DNA from: Sphingomonadales bacterium
GTDB taxonomy: Bacteria > Pseudomonadota > Alphaproteobacteria > Sphingomonadales > Sphingomonadaceae
Length of the DNA stretch: 52,634 bases
Direction of reading: 5' to 3'
Assembly: GCA_028871475.1 (NCBI GenBank)
Contig: JAGWMZ010000026.1
Coordinates: 1-52,634, forward strand
Position 1 is the first letter of the stretch. Every line of letters begins with the position of its first letter. Under the pieces are notes generated by a model that saw only the letters and a program-made list of their open reading frames with translations, did not search any database and was not told the DNA's origin. Positions 16,116 to 23,804 of this stretch are shown piece by piece. Position numbers and translations under genes: made by a program.

Positions 16116-17342
16116 CTATCTGCCACGCTTCATCAGTCGCGCCACAAGGGTGGCGGCGGTGAGGTCGCCGGTCACGCTGGCGGCGGTGATGATCGGGTCG
16201 GGAATGGCGATGACCGCGATGTAGAGTGGCATGATGGCCAGCGGCGCGCCCAGCACCTGCAACCCCGGCGCATAGAAGGCATAGATCACCGCCGCGCCCG
16301 GCAGGCCGCCCGCCGTCATCGAGGCGAGCACGGCGGCCACGCCGGCCACGACCAGTTGCAGCAGCGAAGGTTCGATGCCGGCCGCATGGGCCGCCACCAG
16401 CACGGCGGGCACGGCATTGGCCACCGTGCCCATGCGGAACAGCGAGACAGCCATGGGGATGACGAGCCCGGCCACATCTTCTGGCAGTTTCAGCCGGTCG
16501 AGCGCGGCCTCGATCATCACCGGCGTCGTCGCCATGGAAGAGGAGGTGCCCGCCGCCATGGCCTGTGCGGGCGCAATGGCGCGGGCAAAGGCGGCGATGG
16601 GCGCGGCGCGGCAGGCCAGTACCAGCAGATAGCAGACCAGCGCCATCATCACCGAATTGCCAAGACACAGCGCCACGAAAACCGCCAGCATATGCGCCAC
16701 CTCCAGCCCCGATTGCGTGGCCAGGCCCAGCGCCAGCACGAAGATGCCCAGGGGCGCCGCCACCAGCACCCAGTCGACGATGACCATCATGGCCTGGGCG
16801 ATCTGCGCCAGCGTGGCGGGCAGGGTGGAGGGGCTGCCATCTGCGCTCTTCAGCCGGGCGATGGCCAGGCCGAAAGCCAGGGCAAAGATCACCAGCGGAA
16901 AGATCTGCCCCTGCGCGGCGGCGGCGACGGGGTTGTCGGGAATGATGGCGAGAAGCTGCTGGGCCACGCCAGGCGGCGCCTGCGCGTTATCGGGTGCCAG
17001 ACCGGCCAGCGCATGGGGCGGCAGCGGCCAGAGATGCAGCACGGTCTCGCTGGTGATGGTGGAGAGCAGGGCGGTGAGGCTGAGCAGCGCGAAGAAGACC
17101 CCCAGCGCCGTGCCGATCAGCCGCCCGCCACGCCCGCCTTGCACGGCCTGCGCCGCCCCTTGCGCCACCATGGCGAAGATCAGCGGGATCAGCGTCATCT
17201 GCAAGGCGCGCACCCACATCTGCCCTACCGGCTGAATGGCACCCGCCAGCCATAGCAAGCCCGGATGCCCCAGCGCGCGCAGGGAAAGCCCGGCGACCAC
17301 GCCCAGAACGAGCGAGAGCAAAATGGTCTGGGTACGGGTCAT
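16116..17342 (-). CDS. Dicarboxylate/amino acid:cation symporter (DAACS family)
   Basis: The 408-residue integral membrane protein has about eight hydrophobic helices and the diagnostic re-entrant serine-rich loop GTSSSMATTPVMIEA (about residues 270-285). It also has FRMGTVANAVPA and IPDPIITAASVTGDLT, corresponding to the NMDGT and substrate-site helix regions of GltP/DctA. The family imports glutamate, aspartate or C4-dicarboxylates with Na+ or H+. The usual NMDGT motif is changed to RMGTV, so the substrate may differ. The ATG at 17342 has GGAG upstream. It lies 60 bp upstream of the phosphoesterase gene, same strand, and could be cotranscribed. Confidence 0.85.
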   Translation of the reverse strand: MTRTQTILLSLVLGVVAGLSLRALGHPGLLWLAGAIQPVGQMWVRALQMTLIPLIFAMVAQGAAQAVQGGRGGRLIGTALGVFFALLSLTALLSTITSETVLHLWPLPPHALAGLAPDNAQAPPGVAQQLLAIIPDNPVAAAAQGQIFPLVIFALAFGLAIARLKSADGSPSTLPATLAQIAQAMMVIVDWVLVAAPLGIFVLALGLATQSGLEVAHMLAVFVALCLGNSVMMALVCYLLVLACRAAPIAAFARAIAPAQAMAAGTSSSMATTPVMIEAALDRLKLPEDVAGLVIPMAVSLFRMGTVANAVPAVLVAAHAAGIEPSLLQLVVAGVAAVLASMTAGGLPGAAVIYAFYAPGLQVLGAPLAIMPLYIAVIAIPDPIITAASVTGDLTAATLVARLMKRGR

Positions 17343-17474
17343 GCGGGCTCCAAATGGTGGGAGCGCAGCGTTTAGACCGGGGAGTTGGGCAGAGGAAGGG
17401 GCAAGGAACGTAGTGCCGGGCGAAAGAAAAGTTCGTGTGGGGAAAGGAAAGATACGGGGCAGGGGAAGGATGAA

Positions 17475-17497
17475 GCAGGGGGTGTTACACCCCCTGC
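17475..17497. repeat. Intergenic palindrome, single-base-loop variant, copy 3
   Basis: Perfect 11-bp arms (GCAGGGGGTGT / ACACCCCCTGC) around one T. Its right flank is shared with the palindrome at 23729-23750 for about 49 bp, ending in GGCACACGATCCTTGCG, so these two copies form a subgroup. Confidence 0.8.
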
Positions 17498-17604
17498 ACC
17501 CCCATGACGTCTTTCGACGAAGCGGAGGTGGCACACGATCCTTGCGTCAAGGCGAGCCGCCGGAGGCAGGAATTTGATAGCCCGTTGCGTGGAGTTTGAA
17601 AGCC

Positions 17605-17627
17605 TGTGGCGCGGCGATGCTGGCACT
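17605..17627 (+). repeat. 23-bp satellite motif, copy 2
   Basis: Carries GGCGCGGCGATGCTGGC. It matches 21778-21800 at 21 of 23 positions, and the 148-170 copy on the opposite strand at about 20. It lies 40 bp before the palindrome at 17668. Confidence 0.6.
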
Positions 17628-17667
17628 CTGGTATGGCATGGCGTAATTTTGCCAAAATAAAGGGAGC

Positions 17668-17687
17668 GCGAGGGCGATGGCCCTCGC
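17668..17687. repeat. Intergenic palindrome, CATC-loop family, copy 4 (inverted)
   Basis: Arms GCGAGGGC / GCCCTCGC around GATG, the reverse complement of CATC. With its AAAGGGAGC flank it is the inverse of the copy at 88-107. It sits 12 bp past the wecC stop codon and could also terminate that operon. Confidence 0.8.
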
Positions 17688-17699
17688 ATTTCTCTTTCT

Positions 17700-18998
17700 T
17701 TATCCTACCAGTCGCAGATTATCTTCCGCCTTGGCCAGCTTGGGCTGATCCGGCCAGATGCCGCGCGTGTCATAGACGATCTTGCCGGCCCGTTCGGCCA
17801 GCGGCACATGGCGGAACATGTCATGGTCGACCAGCACCAGCAGGATGTCGCACTCCTCCAGCGCCGTGTCGAGGTCGATTTGCACCGCTCCGGTGCCTTC
17901 GAACTCGCGCGGCAGGGTCTGGGCGTAAGGCTCGACGACGTTGATGCGCGAGCCGTACTGGCGAGCCAGTGTGGCGGCGACAAGGCGTGCGGGGCTCTCG
18001 CGGAAATCATCGATGTTGGCCTTGAAGGCGAGGCCCAGCGCGGCAACGCGCGCGCTGGGGTGCGCGGCGATCAGCTCCTCGGCCTTGGCGATGACATGGC
18101 GGATTTTGCCATCATTCACCCCGCGCGCGGTGCGGATGAGGGGCGTTTCCTCTGGCGCGCTGGCCACGATGAACCATGGGTCCACCGCGATGCAATGGCC
18201 GCCCACGCCCGGCCCCGGTTGCAGGATGTTGACGCGCGGGTGGCGGTTGGCGAGGCGGATCACCTCCCACACATCCAGCCCCATGCGGTCCGCCACAATG
18301 GAAAGTTCGTTGGCGAAGGCGATGTTGACATCGCGATAGGCGTTTTCGACCAGCTTGGTCATTTCGGCGCTGCGGGCGTCGGTGGGGATGCACTGGCCGC
18401 GCACGAACAGCTTGTAGAAGGCGATGGCCTTGCGGGCGCAGCGCGGCGTGATGCCGCCGATCGAGCGGTCGTTGTTGGTCAGCTCTTCCAGAATGCGACC
18501 GGGCAGCACGCGCTCGGGGCAATAGGCGATGGAGAGATCGGGCGTCTGCTGGGTCAGGCCGGGGATCTTCAGATCGGGGCGGATCTCGGCAATGAGGTCG
18601 CGGATGGCCTCGGTGGTGCCGACGGGGCTGGTGCTTTCCAGAATCACGCAGTCGCCGCTCTTCAGCACGGGCGCGATGGAACGGGCCGCCGCCAAAACAT
18701 AGGAAATGTCGGGCTGGTGCTGCTTGTCGAAAGGAGTCGGTACGGCGATGACGAAGATGTCCGCCGGGGCCACGGTGAGGCTGGCCGACAGCAATCCGCG
18801 CGAGACGACGCCCTGCACCAGCCCGTCGAGGTCGACCTCCTCGATATGGATTTCGCCCCGGTTGATCGTCTCCACCACCGACTGGGTGACATCCACGCCC
18901 TGCACGCGGGCGCCGCTGCGCGCGATGATGGCGGCGGTGGGCAGGCCGATATAGCCCAGACCCACGACACAGACGTCCGGCTTGTTGTCCGACTTCAT
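17700..18998 (-). CDS. wecC: UDP-N-acetyl-D-mannosamine 6-dehydrogenase
   Basis: It oxidises UDP-ManNAc to UDP-ManNAcA with two NAD, for capsule, O-antigen or exopolysaccharide. The 432-residue nucleotide-sugar dehydrogenase has an N-terminal Rossmann motif (VVGLGYIGLPTAA), a central domain with SPVGTTEAI and AYCPERVLPG, and the catalytic cysteine in GPGVGGHCIAVDPWF. The C-terminal domain begins around ALGLAFKANIDDFRESPA. CPERVLPG and GGHCIAVDPWF fit WecC better than UDP-glucose dehydrogenase. It follows wecB with a 4-base ATGA overlap, so substrate production and use are coupled. Confidence 0.93.
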   Translation of the reverse strand: MKSDNKPDVCVVGLGYIGLPTAAIIARSGARVQGVDVTQSVVETINRGEIHIEEVDLDGLVQGVVSRGLLSASLTVAPADIFVIAVPTPFDKQHQPDISYVLAAARSIAPVLKSGDCVILESTSPVGTTEAIRDLIAEIRPDLKIPGLTQQTPDLSIAYCPERVLPGRILEELTNNDRSIGGITPRCARKAIAFYKLFVRGQCIPTDARSAEMTKLVENAYRDVNIAFANELSIVADRMGLDVWEVIRLANRHPRVNILQPGPGVGGHCIAVDPWFIVASAPEETPLIRTARGVNDGKIRHVIAKAEELIAAHPSARVAALGLAFKANIDDFRESPARLVAATLARQYGSRINVVEPYAQTLPREFEGTGAVQIDLDTALEECDILLVLVDHDMFRHVPLAERAGKIVYDTRGIWPDQPKLAKAEDNLRLVG

Positions 18999-20137
18999 GC
19001 CTTCATGATCTCCGTGCGCAAGATGTCCGCGATGCGCTCTGCCGCCTGCCCGTCGCCAAAGGGATTGTGGGCGCGCGACATCGCCTCATAGGCGCCCTTA
19101 TCGTCGAGAAGGTTGAAGATTTCGGAAACGATGGTGTCAGCCTGCGTGCCCACCAGCTTGGCCGTGCCGGCGGTGACGCCCTCGGGCCGCTCGGTGGTTT
19201 CGCGCATCACCAGCACGGGTTTGCCAAGGGCGGGCGCTTCTTCCTGCACGCCGCCCGAATCGGTGAGCATGATGTGGGCGAGGCTGAGCAGCCGGGCGAA
19301 ATGGGGGTAATCGAGCGGCTCGATCAGCGCCACATTGGGAAGGCCCGCCAGCGCCGTATCCATCACTGCACGGACATTGGGGTTGGGGTGGACGGGGAAG
19401 ATGAGCGCCACATCGGGGCGGTCGGCGATGGCGCGGATGGCCTGTGCGATGGCTTCGAGGCCGCCGCCAAAATTCTCGCGCCGATGGGTGGTGACGCCGA
19501 TGATGGTCTTGCCCCTGAAGCGTTCCTCGAGCGGGGCCAGATCAGCCGCCAGCGACGGCTCGGCCTGAATGCGCGCCAGCACCCAGTGCAGCGCGTCGAT
19601 CACCGTGTTGCCCGTCACATGGATGCGATCGGCTGGCACATTCTCGCGCTTCAACGCATCGGCGCTGGTGTCGGTGGGCGCGAAATGCAGCGCGGCAATG
19701 GCGCCGATCACCTTGCGGTTCACCTCTTCCGGCCAAGGGTGGTAGATATTGCCCGACCGCAGGCCCGCCTCCACATGATCGACCGGGATCTTGCGGTAAT
19801 AAGCCGCCAGCGCGCCGGCCATGGCGGTCGCCGTATCGCCCTGCACGATGACGCGGGCGGGCTGCTCCACATCCATCACCTTGCCCAGTTCCACGATCAG
19901 CGCGGCGGTCAGCGCATCCAGCGTCTGGTTGGGGCGCATCAGGTCGAGGTCATGATCGGGCGTGATGCCCGCGATGGCCAGCACCTGGTCGAGCATGCCG
20001 CGATGCTGGGCCGAAACGCAGACCTTCACGTCGAAGGCGGGGTCGGCCTTCAGCGCCGCCACCACGGGGAAAAGTTTGATCGCCTCGGGCCTTGTGCCGA
20101 AGATGAGGAGGATTTTGGCAGGATCGGTCCGGGGCAT
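18995..20137 (-). CDS. wecB: UDP-N-acetylglucosamine 2-epimerase, non-hydrolysing
   Basis: It interconverts UDP-GlcNAc and UDP-ManNAc. The 380-residue GT-B fold enzyme starts with KILLIFGTRPEAIKLFPVV and has QGDTATAMAGALAAYYRKIPVDHVEAGLRSG and HPWPEEVNRK. The C-terminal nucleotide-binding signature is LTDSGGVQEEAPALGKPVLVMRETTERPE. These mark the bacterial non-hydrolysing enzyme rather than the NeuC type. It is first in a two-gene operon with wecC, and divergent from another nucleotide-sugar dehydrogenase gene 146 bp away. The intergenic region is AT-richer and includes TTAACCAC at 20188, but no convincing promoter could be fixed. Confidence 0.95.
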   Translation of the reverse strand: MPRTDPAKILLIFGTRPEAIKLFPVVAALKADPAFDVKVCVSAQHRGMLDQVLAIAGITPDHDLDLMRPNQTLDALTAALIVELGKVMDVEQPARVIVQGDTATAMAGALAAYYRKIPVDHVEAGLRSGNIYHPWPEEVNRKVIGAIAALHFAPTDTSADALKRENVPADRIHVTGNTVIDALHWVLARIQAEPSLAADLAPLEERFRGKTIIGVTTHRRENFGGGLEAIAQAIRAIADRPDVALIFPVHPNPNVRAVMDTALAGLPNVALIEPLDYPHFARLLSLAHIMLTDSGGVQEEAPALGKPVLVMRETTERPEGVTAGTAKLVGTQADTIVSEIFNLLDDKGAYEAMSRAHNPFGDGQAAERIADILRTEIMKA

Positions 20138-20283
20138 GATGGGTCCGTCTCGGGTTTCGCAGGGGGCGGAGCATATCGCGGCAGGTGTTAACCACGATAT
20201 AAGAGCTTGCGGCCTAAACCCATGGCAATCAATGGGGCCCCGCGCCCCTTCGCACCACAGCTTGCCATCATAGGGGGCCAGCC

Positions 20284-21621
20284 TTGACGTCCATGTACCC
20301 TGATCTTGCCCGTTCCGCCGCAGTGCCTTTGGGGCAGGGGGCGGCGCTGCCCGGCGCGCTGGCCCAGCGCGTGGTGGTGGTGGGGCTGGGCTATGTCGGC
20401 CTGCCGCTGGCGGTGGCCCTTGCCGGGCGTTTCGAGACGGTCGGGCTCGACATTGATGCGCGACGTATAGCGGAACTGCATCAGCATCACGACCGCACCG
20501 GCGAGATCGACCCCGAGCGGCTGGAGGCCAGCACGCTGGCGCTGACGGCGGACCCGGCGATCTGCCCGCCCGCCGATTTCTACATCGTGACCGTGCCCAC
20601 CCCCATCGACGGCGCCAACCGGCCCGACCTGCGCATCGTGGAGGCCGCCAGCCGCACCATCGGCGCCATGCTGGGCGCGGCCGTGGCCGAAGGGCGCGTG
20701 CCGGTGGTGGTCTATGAAAGCACCGTTTACCCCGGCGTGACCGAGGACATCTGCGCGCCGATTCTGGAAAACGTTTCGGGCCTCGTCTGCGGGCGGGACT
20801 TCTTCCTCGGCTATTCGCCGGAACGCATCAACCCGGGCGACCGCGAGCACACGATCGACAAGATCACCAAGGTGGTCTCCGGCCAGACGCCTGAGGTGCT
20901 GGAACGCGTGGCGCAGCTCTATGGCGCCATCACCAGCGGCGGTGTGTTCCGCGCCGCCAGCATCAAGGCCGCCGAGGCCGCCAAGGTGATCGAAAACGCC
21001 CAGCGCGACATCAACATCGCCTTCATGAACGAGATCGCGCAGATATTTTCCAAAATGGACCTCTCCATCTGGGACGTGCTGGCAGCGGCGCGCACCAAAT
21101 GGAACTTCCTGCCCTTCGCCCCCGGTCTTGTCGGCGGACACTGCATCGGCGTTGATCCCTATTACCTCTCGCACCGGGCCGAGCAGCTTGGGCTGGACCC
21201 GCGGGTGATTCTGTCTGGGCGGGGCATCAATGATGGCATGGCCGGCTGGGTGGCCAAGGAACTGCACAAGGCGCGCAAGGGCAAACCGGGCAGCGTCCTC
21301 ATGCTGGGCCTCACCTTCAAGGAAAACATTCCCGACCTGCGCAATTCCAAAGTGGCCGATCTGGTCAGCGCTCTGGGCCGCCTTGGCCATGGCGTCACGG
21401 TGCACGACCCCTATGCCGATGGGGAAGAGGCTGTTGAGGAATATGGCATCCCGCTGGTCGGCGATGCCTTCCGGCGCAAGTTTGACATGGTGGTGCTGGC
21501 CGTGCCGCACCGCGAATATCTCGCCGAAGGCCCGGGGCATTTCCGCAGCCTGCTCAAGAAGGGCGGGACTTTGGCGGATCTGAAAGGCGTGTTTGGCGCG
21601 GCGGCGGATTGGAGTTTGTAA
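20284..21621 (+). CDS. tviB: UDP-N-acetylglucosamine 6-dehydrogenase, TviB/WbpA-like
   Basis: The 445-residue nucleotide-sugar dehydrogenase has VVVGLGYVGLPLAVALA, VPTPIDGANRPDL, YESTVYPGVTEDICAPIL, YSPERINPGDREHTI and the catalytic cysteine in LVGGHCIGVDPYYLSH. SPERINPGD and the YPGVTE stretch match the TviB/WbpA/CapL group, which makes UDP-GlcNAcA (or the GalNAc analogue), not UDP-glucose dehydrogenase. The first start is a TTG at 20284 with a G-rich ribosome-binding site (AGGGGG) about seven bases upstream; an ATG at 20293 is the alternative. With divergent wecBC the locus supplies two amino-sugar uronates, though no glycosyltransferase is present. Confidence 0.88.
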   Translation: MTSMYPDLARSAAVPLGQGAALPGALAQRVVVVGLGYVGLPLAVALAGRFETVGLDIDARRIAELHQHHDRTGEIDPERLEASTLALTADPAICPPADFYIVTVPTPIDGANRPDLRIVEAASRTIGAMLGAAVAEGRVPVVVYESTVYPGVTEDICAPILENVSGLVCGRDFFLGYSPERINPGDREHTIDKITKVVSGQTPEVLERVAQLYGAITSGGVFRAASIKAAEAAKVIENAQRDINIAFMNEIAQIFSKMDLSIWDVLAAARTKWNFLPFAPGLVGGHCIGVDPYYLSHRAEQLGLDPRVILSGRGINDGMAGWVAKELHKARKGKPGSVLMLGLTFKENIPDLRNSKVADLVSALGRLGHGVTVHDPYADGEEAVEEYGIPLVGDAFRRKFDMVVLAVPHREYLAEGPGHFRSLLKKGGTLADLKGVFGAAADWSL

Positions 21622-21680
21622 GAGGTTTTGCCCCCGGCGGGAGTTTTATGGCTCCGGCGGGCGCTTTGGGCCTCCGGCGG

Positions 21681-21702
21681 GCAAAGGGCCATCGCCCTTT
21701 GC
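21681..21702. repeat. Intergenic palindrome, CATC-loop family, copy 5
   Basis: Perfect 9-bp arms (GCAAAGGGC / GCCCTTTGC) around CATC, preceded by CCGGCGG and followed by AATCCCTTTTTTT. With its flanks it matches 42587-42608 over about 36 bp with one difference. It lies 59 bp past the tviB stop, and the following T-run makes it a plausible terminator for that gene. Confidence 0.8.
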
Positions 21703-21777
21703 AATCCCTTTTTTTGGGGGGGAGTTTGCCGCCTCGCAGGCGGGGTTTGGGCGGGCAGGTCTTGGCAATATCATGCC

Positions 21778-21800
21778 TGCGGCGCGGCGATGCTGGCGCT
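21778..21800 (+). repeat. 23-bp satellite motif, copy 3
   Basis: Carries TGCGGCGCGGCGATGCTGG and lies 76 bp after the palindrome at 21681-21702, ending 28 bp before the stop of the convergent nuclease gene. Closest match is the inverted copy at 148-170. Confidence 0.65.
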
Positions 21801-21828
21801 ATGGTGTGGACCTCGCGCCGGCTCTTCC

Positions 21829-22380
21829 TTACCCCCTGCCCTCGCACCAGTTCCGCCGGTGCCCGGACCACGGCTCGGCCAGACCTTCGCGGACAAGCAC
21901 CATGCCCAGCGACTGCCCGCCGCGCGTTACCACACGCAGGGCCCGCCCATGGCGATCGGCATCGCGCCCCGCGGGCGGGACCAGCGAAAAGGCCCCGGCA
22001 TTGAGCAGCGTCATCAGCCGCGCCGTCGCCTTGCGTCCCAGATCCAGCTCATAATCGCAGCGCGCATCGGTCACTTCCGGGGCGTTGATGTCGGCGATGC
22101 GGATCTTCAGGCCGGAGAGCCAGATCGTGTCGCCATCGACCACGCAGGTGGCGCGCATGCCAGTGCCGCACAGGGCAACATGGGCTTGCAGCCTGTCTTG
22201 CGGGCCAGCGGTGGGCAGCGGCGCATCATGCCGCGTCCAGTCGCGCCAGTGCAATGCGCCAAGGGTGAGGAGCAGCAGCGCCAGCACCGTTGCAAAGACC
22301 CACAGGATGCCCGGCAGGCGTCGGGCGGCGGGCCGGGAGGGAGCGAGGGCGTCCCACTCCTCATCCCAGCCGCCGCTCAT
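21829..22380 (-). CDS. Membrane-anchored thermonuclease-family (SNase-like) nuclease
   Basis: The 183-residue protein has a short cytoplasmic N-terminus, one transmembrane helix (about residues 24-43) and a staphylococcal-nuclease-like domain probably facing the periplasm. Active-site equivalents visible are DGDT (82-85), R94, E102 in NAPEV, and DRHGR ending at R146. The position equivalent to calcium ligand D40 of staphylococcal nuclease is Asn (N99) in RIADINAPE, which could lower or change metal dependence. Its start is three bases from the stop of the nucleoside transporter gene, so the two form an operon. That pairing suggests degradation of external nucleic acid to feed nucleoside uptake. 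Confidence 0.85.
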   Translation of the reverse strand: MSGGWDEEWDALAPSRPAARRLPGILWVFATVLALLLLTLGALHWRDWTRHDAPLPTAGPQDRLQAHVALCGTGMRATCVVDGDTIWLSGLKIRIADINAPEVTDARCDYELDLGRKATARLMTLLNAGAFSLVPPAGRDADRHGRALRVVTRGGQSLGMVLVREGLAEPWSGHRRNWCEGRG

Positions 22381-22383
22381 CGT

Positions 22384-23622
22384 TTACAGCGAGAGAAACA
22401 GCCCGGCCAGCGCCGCGCTCATCAGATTGGACAGGCTGCCGCCCAGCAAGGCCTTCAGGCCAAAGCGGGCGATCAGCGCGCGCTGGTTGGGGGCAAGGCT
22501 GCCCGTCACCGCCATCTGGATGGCGATGGAGGAGAAATTGGCAAAGCCGCACAGCGCGAAGGTGACGAGAGCGATGGTCTGTTTCGACAGATCCTTGGCC
22601 TGGCCCAGGTCGATGAAGGCGACGAATTCGTTGAGCACGATCTTGGTACCGAACATGCCACCCGCGCGCATCGCCTCGGCCCAGTCGGGCGCGCCCAGCA
22701 AGTAGAAGATGCCGGCAAAGACATAGCCCAGCAGCATCTGGAAGGAGAGTTCGGGGTGGCCAAAGAAGCCGCCGAACCAGCCCATGATGCCATTGGCCAG
22801 CGCGACCAGCGCCACGAAGGCCAGCACCATGGCGCCGACGGCGACGGCCAGCTTCACGCCGGTCTGCGCGCCTTCGCTGGCGGCCATGATGATGTTGGCG
22901 GGCTTTTCATCCTCACCCTCGCCCGGCAGTGGCAGGATGGCGTCTTCCACCGCCAGCGTCTGGCTGCGCGGGTCGGGCATCAACAGCTTGGCCATGCAGA
23001 TGCCGCCCGGCGCTGACATGAAGCTGGCCGCCACTAGATAGTCGATGCGGATGCCAAGCCCGGCATAGGCGGCGAGAATCGTGCCGGCCACGCCCGCCAT
23101 GCCCACCGTCATCACGCAGAACAATTGGCTGGGCAGCAGGCTGGCGAGATAGGGCTTGATGACCAGCGGCGCTTCGGATTGGCCCAGAAAGATGTTCGAG
23201 GCCGCGCAGAGCGATTCCAGCTTGGAAATGCCGGTGATCTTCTCCAGCGCGCCGCCGATCCAGCGGATGACCAGCGGCATCACTCCCACGTAATAGAGCA
23301 CCGAAATCAGCGCCGCGAAGAAGATGATGACCGGCAGGCTGGAAATGGCAAAGCTCTTGCCGCCAATATCGGGCGAGGCCAGCGGGCCGAACAGCAGTTC
23401 GATACCGGCATGGGCATAGCCGAGCAGATTGGACACGCCATGCGACACCGATTGCAGCGCCTCATTGCCCAGCGGGAAATAAAGCACCAGCGCCGCAACG
23501 CTTGCCTGCAGCGCGAAGGCGGCCCCCACCACACGCAGGCGGATCGCCCCCCGGTCGCTCGACAGCGCAAAGGCAACGCCCAGAATCAACGCGATCCCGG
23601 CCAGGCTCAAGACAATATGCAT
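22384..23622 (-). CDS. nupC: NupC/CNT family nucleoside:cation symporter
   Basis: An inner-membrane concentrative nucleoside transporter of 412 residues. It has the N-terminal CNT domain, a gate region (VIRWIGGALEKITGISKLESLCAASNIFLGQSEAPLVIKPYL) and a C-terminal domain with FGTKIVLNEFVAF and ALCGFANFSSIAIQMA. The GQSEAPL and TKIVLNEF motifs carry nucleoside and cation contacts in this family. I start at the ATG at 23622, preceded by AAGGGG; the frame extends to 23664. It sits downstream of rutBCDA on the same strand, after a 182-bp gap holding a palindrome, and just ahead of the nuclease gene. No rutG-type uracil permease is present, so it may supply pyrimidine nucleosides instead. Confidence 0.92.
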   Translation of the reverse strand: MHIVLSLAGIALILGVAFALSSDRGAIRLRVVGAAFALQASVAALVLYFPLGNEALQSVSHGVSNLLGYAHAGIELLFGPLASPDIGGKSFAISSLPVIIFFAALISVLYYVGVMPLVIRWIGGALEKITGISKLESLCAASNIFLGQSEAPLVIKPYLASLLPSQLFCVMTVGMAGVAGTILAAYAGLGIRIDYLVAASFMSAPGGICMAKLLMPDPRSQTLAVEDAILPLPGEGEDEKPANIIMAASEGAQTGVKLAVAVGAMVLAFVALVALANGIMGWFGGFFGHPELSFQMLLGYVFAGIFYLLGAPDWAEAMRAGGMFGTKIVLNEFVAFIDLGQAKDLSKQTIALVTFALCGFANFSSIAIQMAVTGSLAPNQRALIARFGLKALLGGSLSNLMSAALAGLFLSL

Positions 23623-23728
23623 GCATTCCCCTTCAGGCGTCATGGCGTCGATCCCGCGCGCCACAAGCCTTTCCTCGTAATGATGGATGGCGGTTGGGGG
23701 AAGGGGGAAAGGAATGGGCAGGTTAAAA

Positions 23729-23750
23729 GCAGGGGGCCATCGCCCCCTGC
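23729..23750. repeat. Intergenic palindrome, CATC-loop family, copy 6
   Basis: Perfect 9-bp arms (GCAGGGGGC / GCCCCCTGC) around CATC. The right flank to 23799 matches the flank of the 17475 copy at about 43 of 49 positions. It lies between rutA and nupC, where it may separate two transcripts or attenuate read-through. Confidence 0.8.
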
Positions 23751-23804
23751 ACCCCCGTTACGTCTTCCGACGAGGCGGGGGCGGCACACGATCCTTGCGC
23801 CCCT

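Larger units (their letters stand above)
17343..17699. other. Intergenic region carrying a composite palindrome element
   Basis: 357 bp with no supported gene. It contains the palindromes at 17475-17497 and 17668-17687 and the satellite motif at 17605-17627. Bases 17498-17546 match 23751-23799 at about 43 of 49 positions. The element lies between the 5' end of the symporter gene and the 3' end of wecC. Confidence 0.65.
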
